Shown here: in pieces, positions 1 through 10,439 of the stretch
Layout of the letters: every line of letters begins with the position of its first letter
How positions within the stretch are numbered: the first letter of the stretch is position 1
Source of the DNA: Ephemerocybe angulata
Taxonomy: Eukaryota > Basidiomycota > Agaricomycetes > Agaricales > Psathyrellaceae
Direction: 5' to 3'
Assembly (NCBI GenBank): GCA_013368325.1
Contig: JAACJK010000007.1
Span: forward strand, 372,001 to 436,000
Length of the DNA: 64,000 bases
The notes under the pieces: model-generated
The model's database searches: none
What the model was told of the DNA's origin: nothing
What the model saw: only the letters and a program-made list of their open reading frames with translations
Made by a program: the position numbers and the translations under genes

Positions 1-3000
1 GTCGCGAAGCGATATACCATTCCCCAAATTCTCGCGCATTCATGGTTTACCGCCAAAGAACTCACTTACGAGCCCGACTCGCCCTTATCACTGAACCCTG
101 TCTACCTGCAGATTCCCCGCTCGTCGTCCCCCGATAACGCGAGCGAGCATCGCGACAGAAGCGATTCCCAATCCACAGCTCCCGAGTCATCAGAAGCCTC
201 TACGCAGGACCACGGCTCGCCGTTCTCAAAGGACCACCATATCGAGTCCTCAACACCCACGACCCCCGACGACTCGATCATTGACCCCTTTGACAGCTCC
301 CCGCATCCAGATCACAAGGACAGCAGTAACTTTTTGATTCACCGAAACACCAGCAACTCGACTATTCGAAGAACTTCTCTATCCGACATCGAGTCCCTCT
401 CATCACGACTGACCAAACAGCCCGAAACCGTCCTCGAAGAAGAGATCCCTGAATCTAAATCAGCTCCCCTTCGTCCGGTATCATGGTCCAACTCCTCCGG
501 TTCGAAAGCGCCGCCATCAAAGATTCGCACCCCCGCTCGCACGAAACGGCGGTCCGTATCTTCAGTTCTCTCTGAGAACATCCTGGGTGAATTCGACAAA
601 ACACCCACTCCACTCCCTCCTTCAACCTACCAGCTCGACTTCGCATCCCTCCTTATAACTCCAACTCCCATCATTTTCTCCTCACCCCTCGAGCGCGAAC
701 TCCTCAATACTTTAAGCAACCTCGGAATGGACACCGCACAAATTGTGCATTCCGTTCTATCAGATGCCTGCGACTCGGCTGGAGCACTCTGGTGGATGCT
801 AAAAAAGAAGGCGGAGAAAAAGGCGGCAGAGGAGGGCACTGTTCTCGGCCTCGAACAAGTGTCATCGCCAATAACGGAAACGGCGCCTATCGCCCGCACA
901 AGCTCTGACCGTGCTGAAGGGGGCGCAAATGGCTCACCAGGACCGTCGAAGCGGAAACGCGTCAAAGCCAATGCGGGTGTGCAGACAGACGGGCAGGCGC
1001 AGTATGCCCAAGTCAGCTTCACCACGCCTCAACTCTCATTCGTCCCGCCGACACCGACATTCATCAGGCCCGTCACACCGCCGAGGACGACCTCGCCCAA
1101 CCGCTCACCTTTGCTATCACCCACGTCCTCCATCATGAACTCCGATTCTGCTTCGAGATCACACCCATCAACGCCAGGGGGCAGCGGCGGGAAGGAGAAG
1201 GACGGCTCGAAAGGGCGCAAAGCTCGCGCAGGGAGCGTGAGTATCATGCAGCGCGCCACGACTGCGCTCGAAGCCGCCGGCCTCGTCCGCAAAAAGTCCG
1301 CCGAGGCCGTCCTGCGCGACGAGCAGCGGTCCCGCGAGAGGGACCTCGAGCGGCGCGGCACGACGAGCGGGGAAGAGTCGCGCTCGTCCCACTCGCACGA
1401 GGCGAAGCACTCGCACTCCGGAGGCGCCATACCCGCAGGCAACAGCGGTAGCGGCACCAACCCCACGTCGAAACTGACCAAGAGCCCTCCGCTGAAAGCG
1501 CAGAAGGACGCGCGCGACGCGTACGGAGTCCCCTCGACCCCTCCCCCGAGTGAGCGCGAGCATTCTAGTGGCGCTAACCCGGGCGTTAATGGCGTCCCTG
1601 TAAACGCCGCCACAATCGGGTCCCCTTGGGTCCTCGCGGACCCGCGCGAGGCACCTGCGGGGGGCGTCCACTCGCACCCCTCTGTAGCGGCCGTCAATGC
1701 TCGCGGGGAGATGTTGCACTCACATAGCGCGCCTAACCTCGACACGCTTCAAATGACACCGACATCGTCGGGGTCGAATGGGCCGCCGAGTGGAGGCAAG
1801 GCTGGGGCGACCGGGGTCACGAATTTCAGGAACAGGGCCAATATCCTGACAAGCCTGCGGCTATGGTTCAACGACGATAGGAAGGGCAAGCGAAAGGCAG
1901 ATTCGTCGAGGGATGGGCAGGGAAGTGCGCCTGGATCTGCAAGGACGCCGCAAACGCCGCAGACGGGGTATAGTGGGCGGAGTATGGGCTTTGGAGGGAG
2001 CGGGACTGCGAAGCGGCGGGGGAGTAACTCGAGTACGCGGGGTGGTCGGGCTGTGATGACAAATGCAGCGACGACAGGGCATCATAGGGCGAAGCGCCCG
2101 TCCATGTCGAGTCGGCGCTCGAGCAGCGTGAACTCGCGCCGGTCGAGTGTCGCGTCGATGCAGCAGATTACGGGCGGCGCGGTGCTCGATTCGCCTAGCC
2201 AGGGTCTTGGGCTTCGCACAATGGGAAGCCACACGCCCAATTCTGAGCGGGGCGAGTACACTGGGGGCATCGACAGCTCGCGCCCCTCGAGCGTGCGAAG
2301 CTTCTCGATGGGACCTGCAGGCGCGAATGTGAAGCACCGGAAAAGCCCGTCGGCGAGCTCGAGCGGGTCGTTGCACCTCCGAACTGCGTCCCCAATGCAG
2401 AGGCACCATCGGCGGGCGGGGAGCGCGAGCAGTGGGACGAGGGTTGTGCGGCAGAGCGTCGCGCGTCCGCCGCATGCGCGGAGCAATAGTGCGACGTCGA
2501 GCCTATACAGCCCGCCAAGCTCGCGCCCGACGTCGTTCTACGAGCCGTCAGAGAGCGAGGGGCTCGGGCTCGCAGGGAGTTATGGCAGCACGGGGGCGGG
2601 GAGTGCGCGGGAGGGGCGGGCGAGTCCGTTTAGGAGTCGCAAGCGGTCGGGCGGGGAGCGGAGGGGCGCGGGGGCGACGACGACGTTCGTGGCGCAGAAA
2701 CGCTCGGGCCCGCTTGCGAGTCCGGCGTTTGGTGGGGGCACGTTGGGGAAGTCGAGCTGGAAGAAGGCGTGGGGGATGGAGCCGCCTGGGTGGCAGAACC
2801 GGTCGACGCTCCTGCCTGCGGTGGAGGTGCTGACGCTCGGGCCTCCCGTTGGCCCGGACCCGCCGATGCTGAGGGATGTGTTTAGTAATGGCGGGAGGGG
2901 GTCGTTTAGTGGGAGTGCGGGGGATGAGAGTGATTGGGTTGATGAGGATGATTTGGATATTCCTGCATTTGCGGGTGGGTTGGGGCAGATGGGTGTTATG

Positions 3001-3363
3001 TCTGGTGGGTCGGCGGCGGGTGCGGGTGGGGTGGGGTCGAGTGGGATTGGGAGTCTGTTCGGGGGGATGGAGCCGATTGTGACGTTGAGTCCGGCGCCGA
3101 GGGGACATCGGGGTGTTGTGGGGACGGGCGGGGGTAGTAAGAAGAATGGGGGTGCCGGGGCGGGTGTTATGGGGGCTGCGGGCGCGAGGGGGAAGCAGGG
3201 ACATTCGCCTGCTGAGCGGCAGGCGCCGTTGCCACCACTGGATACGGGGAGTATGGCGTCGGAGGGACGGGCGACGGGGAGGAGGCAGTTGCCGCCTGGG
3301 AGGGCGGGGCCGGCGTTTAAGCATCCGATTCAGGAAGAGGATGAGGATGAGGAGGAAGAGTGA
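1..3363 (+). CDS. CAMK-type Ser/Thr protein kinase, 3' part (KIN4/MARK-like)
   Basis: The frame is open from base 1, so the 5' part lies outside the window. The first residues (VAKRYTIPQILAHSWF) read as the last subdomain of a protein kinase fold, where an Arg and an H-x-W-F close the C-lobe. A long Ser/Pro/Arg-rich disordered tail follows. At about residues 235-265 a short folded block (LGMDTAQIVHSVLSDACDS, then ALWWMLKKKAEKK) resembles the UBA-like/regulatory block of fungal KIN4-type kinases. The tail ends in an acidic run (EEDEDEEEE) before TGA at 3361-3363. Base composition shifts in the last 700 bases to a strong plus-strand G bias. Kinase membership rests on the short N-terminal remnant and tail layout; the KIN4 assignment is inference. 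Confidence 0.72.
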   Translation, partial: VAKRYTIPQILAHSWFTAKELTYEPDSPLSLNPVYLQIPRSSSPDNASEHRDRSDSQSTAPESSEASTQDHGSPFSKDHHIESSTPTTPDDSIIDPFDSSPHPDHKDSSNFLIHRNTSNSTIRRTSLSDIESLSSRLTKQPETVLEEEIPESKSAPLRPVSWSNSSGSKAPPSKIRTPARTKRRSVSSVLSENILGEFDKTPTPLPPSTYQLDFASLLITPTPIIFSSPLERELLNTLSNLGMDTAQIVHSVLSDACDSAGALWWMLKKKAEKKAAEEGTVLGLEQVSSPITETAPIARTSSDRAEGGANGSPGPSKRKRVKANAGVQTDGQAQYAQVSFTTPQLSFVPPTPTFIRPVTPPRTTSPNRSPLLSPTSSIMNSDSASRSHPSTPGGSGGKEKDGSKGRKARAGSVSIMQRATTALEAAGLVRKKSAEAVLRDEQRSRERDLERRGTTSGEESRSSHSHEAKHSHSGGAIPAGNSGSGTNPTSKLTKSPPLKAQKDARDAYGVPSTPPPSEREHSSGANPGVNGVPVNAATIGSPWVLADPREAPAGGVHSHPSVAAVNARGEMLHSHSAPNLDTLQMTPTSSGSNGPPSGGKAGATGVTNFRNRANILTSLRLWFNDDRKGKRKADSSRDGQGSAPGSARTPQTPQTGYSGRSMGFGGSGTAKRRGSNSSTRGGRAVMTNAATTGHHRAKRPSMSSRRSSSVNSRRSSVASMQQITGGAVLDSPSQGLGLRTMGSHTPNSERGEYTGGIDSSRPSSVRSFSMGPAGANVKHRKSPSASSSGSLHLRTASPMQRHHRRAGSASSGTRVVRQSVARPPHARSNSATSSLYSPPSSRPTSFYEPSESEGLGLAGSYGSTGAGSAREGRASPFRSRKRSGGERRGAGATTTFVAQKRSGPLASPAFGGGTLGKSSWKKAWGMEPPGWQNRSTLLPAVEVLTLGPPVGPDPPMLRDVFSNGGRGSFSGSAGDESDWVDEDDLDIPAFAGGLGQMGVMSGGSAAGAGGVGSSGIGSLFGGMEPIVTLSPAPRGHRGVVGTGGGSKKNGGAGAGVMGAAGARGKQGHSPAERQAPLPPLDTGSMASEGRATGRRQLPPGRAGPAFKHPIQEEDEDEEEE

Positions 3364-3966
3364 GGTGGAGGTAGTATGTTGGATTTATTCGATTATTCTA
3401 GACAAATTGGCAGAAGACAGTCGGTTTTGTAGAGGATTTTCTACCTACCTATATTTCCCCTTTTCTCCTTCTCTTTGTCTTGATGGTGTCTCCTCTCTAC
3501 TTATAACCTACCTCCGTGTCCTTTTGACCTTCCCTCCCTAATGTTCTGAATCTGCAACGGACAGCCAAGCTAGCTAGCTACTTTACTTTGGGCCTTTGTG
3601 TTCTTTCACTCTCTCTTTCCTTTTCTCATTTCATTTCATTCCTCTCGCGCTGCGGATATTATTGTAGACGATGTATACCCCGTTACGACTGCGTAAATGT
3701 TGTAGCAAAACATGGAACCTAAACCGCATCTCCGTCTCAGTTTTAGGGCAGTGAAACTGCGGTCAAAGCGCAGGCCGGGCGTGCGTGACCGGAGGCTGTG
3801 TCGGGCGTGGGCAAAACATGGGGTGTTGTGACGACAGCTGTTAGACTCTCCTCCAAGCAACCCTCATCCTTACAACCCCCAAACGTCGGTCCATCCCTCA
3901 CGAGCACCTGTCCATCGACTAACGATCTCCCTCTACGTGCGATAACAGGCCTCTAACGACTCTATA
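3364..3966. other. intergenic, kinase 3' / SNARE promoter
   Basis: Pyrimidine-rich stretches (about 3440-3640) fit the 3' UTR of the kinase gene and the promoter of the SNARE gene. I see no ORF or repeat with support. Confidence 0.5.
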
Positions 3967-4785
3967 ATGTGCGTCTCTCAGCGCTGCTGCTGGCTGACCG
4001 AGATGGATGAATGAATGCGGTGCATTATAGGTCTGAACCTTACGACCCGTATGTGCCCCGAGCGGGCTCATCGACTGGCGGCGCAGGGACACCGGGGCAG
4101 GGCGGCGGAAACGCGAAGACGGCGGCGATCCAGGCGCAGATCGACGACACCGTTGGGATTATGCGGGAGAATATCACCAAGGTCGCGGAGCGCGGGGAGA
4201 GGCTGGATTCATTACAGGATAAGACTGGTGCGTGCTGCGCTTGCATTTGCGCCACTTTTCCATGGCTCGCTTTCTGACTGGGCGCAGATAACCTCGCTGT
4301 GAGTGCGCAGGGGTTCCGGAGGGGTGCGAATAGGGTTAGGAAGGTGCGTTTGGGCTGTTGCTCTGTCTGGTTTCTGGTGGTTCTTCTTGGACCACGACTG
4401 ATCACCATGCTTACCCGTGTCTCTTCTCTTCTCGCAGAATATGTGGTAAGCACGCTACTGCACTTTGTGCTCGGAGTCGTCGGCTAAGCTATGTCTTTGT
4501 TATCTTATCGTCGCTTAAAGGTGGAAGGACATGAAGGTGCGTTCAACCGCCAGCCACTATAGCATTTACCCACACTAACCATCCCACTCCTCCTTCTTCC
4601 CTTTTCCCTCCTTCAATTCCCCTTTCCTATCTCCGACCCTCCCCTCGTCCCCACAACGCCTTCCTTCCTTCCATGCTTCGACGCCGGTCCCTTTACGTCC
4701 CCAGATGCGAATCATCATCGGAGTCGCGATCGCAGTCATCATAGTCATCATCGTCGTCTCCATCGTCAAGGCCACACAAAAATAA
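3967..4785 (+). CDS. SNC1: Synaptobrevin/VAMP R-SNARE (Snc-type)
   Basis: Model: join(3967..3968,4031..4227,4288..4343,4438..4445,4521..4536,4705..4785), 119 aa. The protein starts [11 protein letters not shown], has a Gly-rich linker, an R-SNARE motif ([20 protein letters not shown], with the zero-layer Arg), then NMWWKDMK and one C-terminal hydrophobic anchor ([18 protein letters not shown]) ending KATQK. This is the v-SNARE that drives fusion of secretory vesicles at the plasma membrane. The ATG appears to be split AT|G by a 62-nt intron with a CTGAC branch site. The alternative is an in-frame ATG at 4011 reading [12 protein letters not shown] without that intron. Two exons are tiny (8 and 16 nt) but are needed to build the invariant WWKDMK segment. 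Identity is very secure; the exact start is less so. Confidence 0.93.
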
Positions 4786-5693
4786 CCCCCAAACACATTA
4801 AACGCCCGCGTCGTGCCGGTCCACTTCGAGTTACCCTACCTATATTACCCAGTACCAGTACCCACCCCCGCCGGTAGCCAGTTCAACTCACCCATCCTGC
4901 AACGCCCACCACCCATCCCATCCTTGCACCTCGCCCCCACCCCATCCCGCTTACTTTCGCTCTCTCTCTCTCGGTTCGCCAATGCCCCGCTGCCTGCGTT
5001 GTTGTATCTATGTCTTATTAATTCCTGCTTCTCCCTCCTATCCATGCCCCACGCCCGCACGCCCACTCATAACGCCCGCCACTTTCGGAGTGTAGCACTA
5101 GCTCTCGCTTGTTCACTTTAGCATGTTGTTGTTGTTGTTGTTGTAACGCCCGCAGCGCTGCGGTTTGGGTTTTGTGTCGGTCGCGTCAGGTCATGAAGAA
5201 CACTTGGTAGTATATCGTTCGGTTCGTTCGCCCTTTCTCCGAAACCTATGGTCATTTAGCTAGTGATACTGGGTTGGTACTTGGAATTCTGTTTTTCGTG
5301 TATGATGGGCTCGTAGCTACTGCTTCTGTTTGCGTTATGCGGGGTTGGCTTGGACCCGGAGGCTGCGAGCGAGCGGTGTCAGCGTGCCGAGTGTCATCCT
5401 AGTCGTCAGCGGGGTTGTGTCAGGATCAATTCTACCATCAGAATCAGGCACCCCGCTCTGGGCTTGTTTGGCCGATGTGGCGGAATGTGAGTTCTTTTGC
5501 GATACAGTCGAACCAGGACCCCCGGCAACCCCCCTAGAGGCCTTGTACCGGGCCCGGATAAAAATCTACCAAAAATGGCCCTATGCCTTAGGTGAGACCG
5601 CAACGACATATCCTGCGGGTATGGCGGCGGTGGTCCCTCGGCTGCACGGATTAAACTGCACCCGCAGTGGCTGCGCTACTAGCCTACGAAAAG
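4786..5693. other. intergenic, SNARE 3' flank
   Basis: Contains the SNARE 3' flank and a (TTG)n microsatellite. A 122-codon frame at 5330-5698 has no upstream ATG and no recognisable domain, so I do not call it. Confidence 0.5.
5124..5144. repeat. (TTG)n microsatellite
   Basis: Seven perfect TGT/TTG triplets in non-coding sequence downstream of the SNARE gene. Confidence 0.9.
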
Positions 5694-5700
5694 TATAAAA
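5694..5700 (+). promoter_or_regulatory. TATA box of the small secreted protein gene
   Basis: A perfect TATAAAA lies only 33-39 nt upstream of the ATG at 5733. If the start site falls about 30 nt downstream, the 5' leader would be only a few bases long. Confidence 0.55.
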
Positions 5701-5732
5701 GCTGGGACTCAACGGTCAGTATTCTATACACC

Positions 5733-6214
5733 ATGCGCTTCAACGTCCTCGTCCTTGTTCCTACCGTCGTCGCCTTGGCATCATACGTCCAAGGTCACTA
5801 CGATGTGAGAAGACTATCTTGAATTTTGACCTACTGTATGCTGACTGCCCTATCAATTTTCGCTTCAACAGGAATTCGATGCCCGGGACACCCGCGAAAT
5901 CCAGAGCCTCCTCAGTCGTTCAGAAATCATGGAGGAGCTTGCTGAAATCTCAACGCGCGACCTCATCGATGAGCTCTCCAGCCGCCTAGAGGCTAGAGAT
6001 GAGCGCAAGGGTGGCCTGGTTTTGATAAAGACCAGACCACCCTTGGCTGAGCGTGGAGGAAGCGGCCGCAGCAAGCCCATGTGGCACTGCCCGATCTGCA
6101 ATAAGGCAAAGCGGAACGCCGTGGAAGTACGTATCTCGACTTTTTACGGATACTTTTGGCTATGTATCTGACGCTGTTAATTACCACAATCAGGCCGACA
6201 ACTGTCGACATTAA
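5733..6214 (+). CDS. Small secreted protein with ELSSR motif and Cys-rich tail
   Basis: Model: join(5733..5804,5872..6126,6194..6214), 115 aa. A signal peptide (MRFNVLVLVPTVVALASYVQG) is followed by a charged helical region (MEELAEISTRDLIDELSSRL, about residues 43-62), a Gly/Arg-rich segment and a C-terminal cluster WHCPICNKAKR then NCRH, with three Cys. Basic pairs (RK in DERKGG, KR in KAKRN) could be Kex2-type cleavage sites. Intron 1 has a CTGAC branch site. The ISTRDLIDELSSRL stretch resembles LTARQIINELSKRV in the precursor at 33283-33762, which suggests one family of fungal secreted peptides. The middle of exon 2 is a near-perfect palindrome (6006-6045). Function unknown; effector, signalling peptide or RiPP-like precursor are all possible. 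Confidence 0.75.
6006..6045 (+). repeat. Inverted repeat inside coding exon (18-bp arms, GATA loop)
   Basis: Arms 6006-6023 and 6028-6045 pair over 18 bp with one mismatch and one G-U wobble (RNA sense) around a four-base GATA loop. Because of the palindrome, both strands encode nearly the same peptide (GGLVLIKTRPPL versus GGLVFIKTRPPL). Confidence 0.9.
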
Positions 6215-6562
6215 ACATATTAAATACTCCAGTCCCTCTATCGAGGTGTGCCTCATAGAGCGGCACTGGTCACGAGTCTAGAGAGGGTCTAAGCCGGCAA
6301 CTTTTCATGGGAGGATAGGTTATAGGGGTTGCATACTGCAAGTTGCTTCACGGTTTCCGTCGATGTACTGCCGGAAAGCAATGGGAGATTTATAGCTGAT
6401 AGGCTACAGAACATCGCCAGTCCCTATAGGTCATTAATAGTTCATATAACTTCACCCTTCTTAGCCCTGATATGATCATACACGGTATGTGTGTGGGCCC
6501 TCCTCTTCCCGGATAACAACCCTAAAGGTCACGGGACATCGCACCGAGCTCCTTGTACTTTC
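6215..6562. other. intergenic
   Basis: 3' flank of the secreted protein gene; nothing recognised. Confidence 0.4.
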
Positions 6563-7020
6563 GTTCGAGTGGTCGCAAGTTTCTTCAAAGAATTCACAGC
6601 TGGTCGAGTCCCTGTACAACCGTTAGCTCTAAGGTGAAGCGAAGCAAGTGCAAAGAAAGGAAAGACTCACAGAGAGCAGCTCCAGAATTGACATTCGAGT
6701 GGATCGTTTTTTCTACAAGTGATAGAAATCGCGCAATTAGCGACAGCCCTGGAGGAAAAAAGGGCCATTCTTACTAAAAGCTGGAAGAGCATGATATTGT
6801 CGTTATCGCTCCATTGTACCCAACCCCAACGCCCCTTGGGAAGCGACTTTCCTGGATACTGTTGACCGCTTAGCCACTCATCCAGGATATCATTAATCAA
6901 CAGGAAGATACCTTGGTCCTTACAAGCTCCACTGCTCTGTTAACACCTTCGATGAATTGAGCCTTCCAGGGAGATCCTCTTTGTCCCGCGAGGAATTTCA
7001 GCAACCGCTAGCTTAACCTC
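6563..7020 (-). pseudogene. Relict 3' end of a NACHT (NLR) gene
   Basis: This stretch is a diverged copy of 10270-10740, the 3' end and flank of the minus-strand NACHT gene at 10440-12912. Shared blocks include the PRGTKRISLEGSIHRRC frame, a frameshifted match to the intact gene's QRGSPRKAQFIEGVKRAVEL, and the tail frame YPGKSLP..RWGWVQWSDND..MLFQLLV. Only the C-terminus is present; no NACHT domain lies nearby on this strand. It is interpreted as debris of a duplicated NLR or a partial duplication. Stops and frame changes rule out a functional gene. Confidence 0.75.
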
Positions 7021-7374
7021 GGAAATGCGTGTGAGATTACTCAGAACTAAACTCGGAGAGTGCACCGCAAATTCGAAAACGAAAAGAACTTGAGATTTGA
7101 GGGTCCTGCAGTACTTGAAAGTGTTTGGTTGTAGAACTTGGAAGAACCACCTTTCAGCACGCACCTGTAAGTTCAAGAAAGGGCTTAGCCCAAATGCATC
7201 GGGCGCTTATTTTTCTATTTGCTTATCTTTGCGCAACATTCGGGAACGTGGCCACGAGCAGGCAATCGATACATCATGTCCAGGGCAGGACCCTCCTCTT
7301 TCTTTGCCATATACCCACTCTACAAATCCACGGAAACCTTTTCTGAGTGATCCTGCTTATCTCTAACGACGACG
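7021..7374. other. intergenic upstream of NACHT gene 1
   Basis: No supported ORF. Presumably the promoter and 5' leader of the downstream NACHT gene. Confidence 0.4.
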
Positions 7375-9751
7375 ATGGTTAGTATCTTGAAGCTTACGAG
7401 TGGATACTACTGCTCAACAGAGATGCTAACTGTGCAGAGCCAGGATCCTGTGATTTATCATAATGCAAACTGCGAAATAACAGGGCAGACATACATCAAC
7501 GGCCCTGTCTATAACCACTACGGGAGCCAAGGTAGGACCCCAGGTTCCCTTGCCAGTCATACTAGCAGCAGGGCTTCATGACCATCTAAATTATGCAGGC
7601 TCCCGAAGCATCCTCAACCCTATCCGAGACGCCTCCTACACACGCAATCGCAAGCAATCCCCGCCAGACTCAAACTGTCTTCCGGGGACAAGGAAGAGCA
7701 TACTGCAGCAGGTGGTCGCTTGGGCTGACGCGAGTGTCCTCTTCAATAACCCGCATGTGCTGTGGCTCTATGGTTACGTCGGTTGTGGAAAGTCTGCCAT
7801 AGCGCAGACTGTGGCCGAGCAGTACGCGCGTAAGGGTCGACTGGCCGGGAGTTTCTTCTTCTTCCGTACCTCCCCCGAACGGAGCAAAGTGGCTAGGCTT
7901 GCAGTAACCCTGGCCAGTCAAGTCGCAGCTGCCATCCCATCGACTGCCCCGCGCATCGAAGCTGCACTAAAGGCGCTTGGCGGGCCTGATCAAGATCCAA
8001 ACACCATATCACTTAGTTCACAACTCCAGCAGCTCGTATATGATCCAATTAACGCTGCCAGGTGGGATCGCATGGGCCTCGATCGACTTCGTGGGCCCTA
8101 CATCATTATCCTCGATGGCTTGGACGAATGCGACGACCATGAAGACCTTGCCCTGTTCATCGAACACCTGCTGGACTTCTTCGACCGGAACCCCCGCGTT
8201 CCCCTGCGATTCTTCATCACCAGCCGAGTGGAGGAATACATTCGCACTCGATTGGACAGGTCAGACCAAGTTTGTCTCGTCGACCTGGTAGACCACACCT
8301 CCCTCGAAGACATCACGATCGCCTTGGGCATCCACTTTGCGTCAGCTGCGATACACGACCGCGTTATTCAGGCATATGGCGAGTGGCCGTCTCCAGCGGA
8401 TCAGCTTCTACTGGCGAAGAAGATAGGGTGCTCGTACATCTGGATGTCAACGATAGTCCAGTTTATCCTGAAGCCGTCCAATGACGGCCGAACTCCAATG
8501 GATCGGCTTCCCGCCGCGCTCAAGATGGAGTCTGGGCTCGATGACCTTTACACGCACACCCTTAGCCTCGCTGAAGGTCTCCCTCACTTTGCCTCGATAA
8601 TTGCGACCATCACCCTGGCCAGAAGGCCGGTCTCGATTCTCGAGATCGCGGAACTTATCCGATTCAGGGTGAAGAAGTTTGAGGTGGTCCAAGTCCTCAT
8701 AAGGCTCCATTCGATTTTCCAGGTCCCAGGAAACGACATCACCCCAGTGAATTTATGCCACATCTCGCTTTACGACTACCTCACCCAGCCTAAACGCTCG
8801 GGGCGGTTCACCGTGGCGCCCTCCAAACATGGACACCTCGCCAGCAGGTGTTTTGACATCCTCTCCCTGGAAGAGCCGCTTGAAAGTGTTGCATATCAAT
8901 ACGCTGTTGACAACTTCGGCTCACACCTGCTGTTCAATTGGAAGGAGCTATGTAAAAGAAGTGATTTATCTCCTGGGCATTCTATGGCGGAAATCATCAT
9001 CTCCCATGCACAAAGAATCTTCCGGGATGAAGCTTCCAATATCCTCACCACGATATACATCCTCATGGACTTCAAGAGCATCCCCCGAACGACAACTAAT
9101 TCCCGAGCCCGACTTACAGGAGACGGCCTCAAGGTATTACCCGAGGTCCTAAGAAATCTGGGCTCACGTTATGGGAAGCTTCACATAGTGAGCGCTTTCG
9201 CTGATGCACTCAAAGTCCTGGAGGGGGAACGTACCTTCGATTTACGACACCGTTTCTCACTCGTGTGGGGAGTGATTAGTAGACCGCCTCTTCCGCCTTT
9301 GGCGTCTTTTTATCTTCAGCTGGTGAAGCTCGGCATTAAGCACCTTTTAACGGGCTCTATCAACAGATACCACTCAAGCGGTGGTGTAGAGACAGTGGAG
9401 TGGAACATCGCGCTCTCTACGTCGACTTCTCCCTCGCCCCTCTTCTTTTTCTGGTGCCTTTCAACATGGCCCCAGCACCTCGCCATCGCCCTGGAATACG
9501 GGCTGCTTGATTGGAAGGCTATAAATGAAAGAACAGCAGTCCAGCAGAAATCGAGACGAGTATTAATGATGGACGCACCATCTACCAGACGTACACTCAA
9601 GGCTATCACTGAAGAAGGGTCACCTCAAAGAGGCCTCGTCATTGAAGGGCTTCGCTGCGTGGACAAGGCTTTGTACAAGCTGGCCGGGGTACGCTATTTC
9701 TTCCTCAGTCATAATGCACTGGGTCACAGACTTCTTAACTCATCTCGCTAA
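7375..9751 (+). CDS. NACHT-domain NLR-like protein 1
   Basis: Model: join(7375..7377,7438..7531,7599..9751), 749 aa. The first coding exon would be just ATG, followed by a 60-nt intron with a CTAAC branch, giving MSQDPVIYHNANCEITGQTY. After a polar N-terminus come the pre-NACHT block (DASYTRNRKQSPPDSNCLPG), the P-loop GYVGCGKSAIAQ (about residue 90), FFFFR, Walker B IIILDGLDECDD (about residue 193), the sensor-like FITSRVEE, and winged-helix-like segments. No WD40, ankyrin or TPR repeats follow, so the ligand-sensing part is an unclassified helical C-terminus. Such NTPases are candidates for fungal non-self recognition and regulated cell death. The C-terminus may extend through exons near 9760-9852 and 9935-10078 if gtacgc at 9689 is spliced. 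Confidence 0.88.
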
Positions 9752-10269
9752 TGTTTCAGCCCAGTAATCCTGTCATTCCTCGTGGCGAAGTCACGCCGAA
9801 GGCTGGCAGATCCGGTAGCAGTGATTATAAAATTTATGATCCCATAGTCTTGGTGAGCCCAAGCCCGCGTTGCTAATGGATGGTGTACTATCCCAAAGCA
9901 ATTTACCTAGACAGTATTAACCCATTGCTTACAGGCGACGATGCACAGGGCTGAATTCTCCATTCTCGATTTGTTTGAGGTTAGCTTCATCCCTGTCTTT
10001 CAGTCAATAGGCAACACCTCAGATTTGGCTTTGGACACTGACGCCATTTTAGGTACTCAAAGGCTTGTTTTCCGGTAGTTTTCAGTGACGGGACGTTGCG
10101 TAGGATAAGACAAGTATAAACACATATGTATATAAATAAGGTTTACTCTTACATAAATAGTGCCCTTGTGTCGCTGTGGTCCAGGGTAATTCAATACTAT
10201 CTCTCACTTGAGCCAATCCAATTGAAAGGCAATACGGGACATCTCATCAGGCCCCATATTTGCTCGTGC
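9752..10269. other. intergenic between convergent NACHT genes
   Basis: May hold additional 3' exons of NACHT gene 1: frames at 9760-9852 and 9935-10078 are open and bounded by splice-like motifs. Otherwise AT-rich flank. Confidence 0.4.
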
Positions 10270-10439
10270 GAGTGGTCGCAGCCTTTTTCTTCCAAGCACT
10301 CAACCAGCTGCTCGAGTCCCTGTCCAACCGTTAGCTCAATGGGAAGCGAAGGAAATGCAAGGAAAGGAAAGGAAGACTAACAGAAAGCAGCTCCAGAATT
10401 GTCACTTGCTTGGATCGTCTTTTCTATGGATGGCAGAAA

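Noticed and set aside
5330..5698. 122-codon frame upstream of the small secreted protein
   Set aside because: Begins at TTG with no in-frame ATG near its start; overlaps the likely promoter and TATA box.
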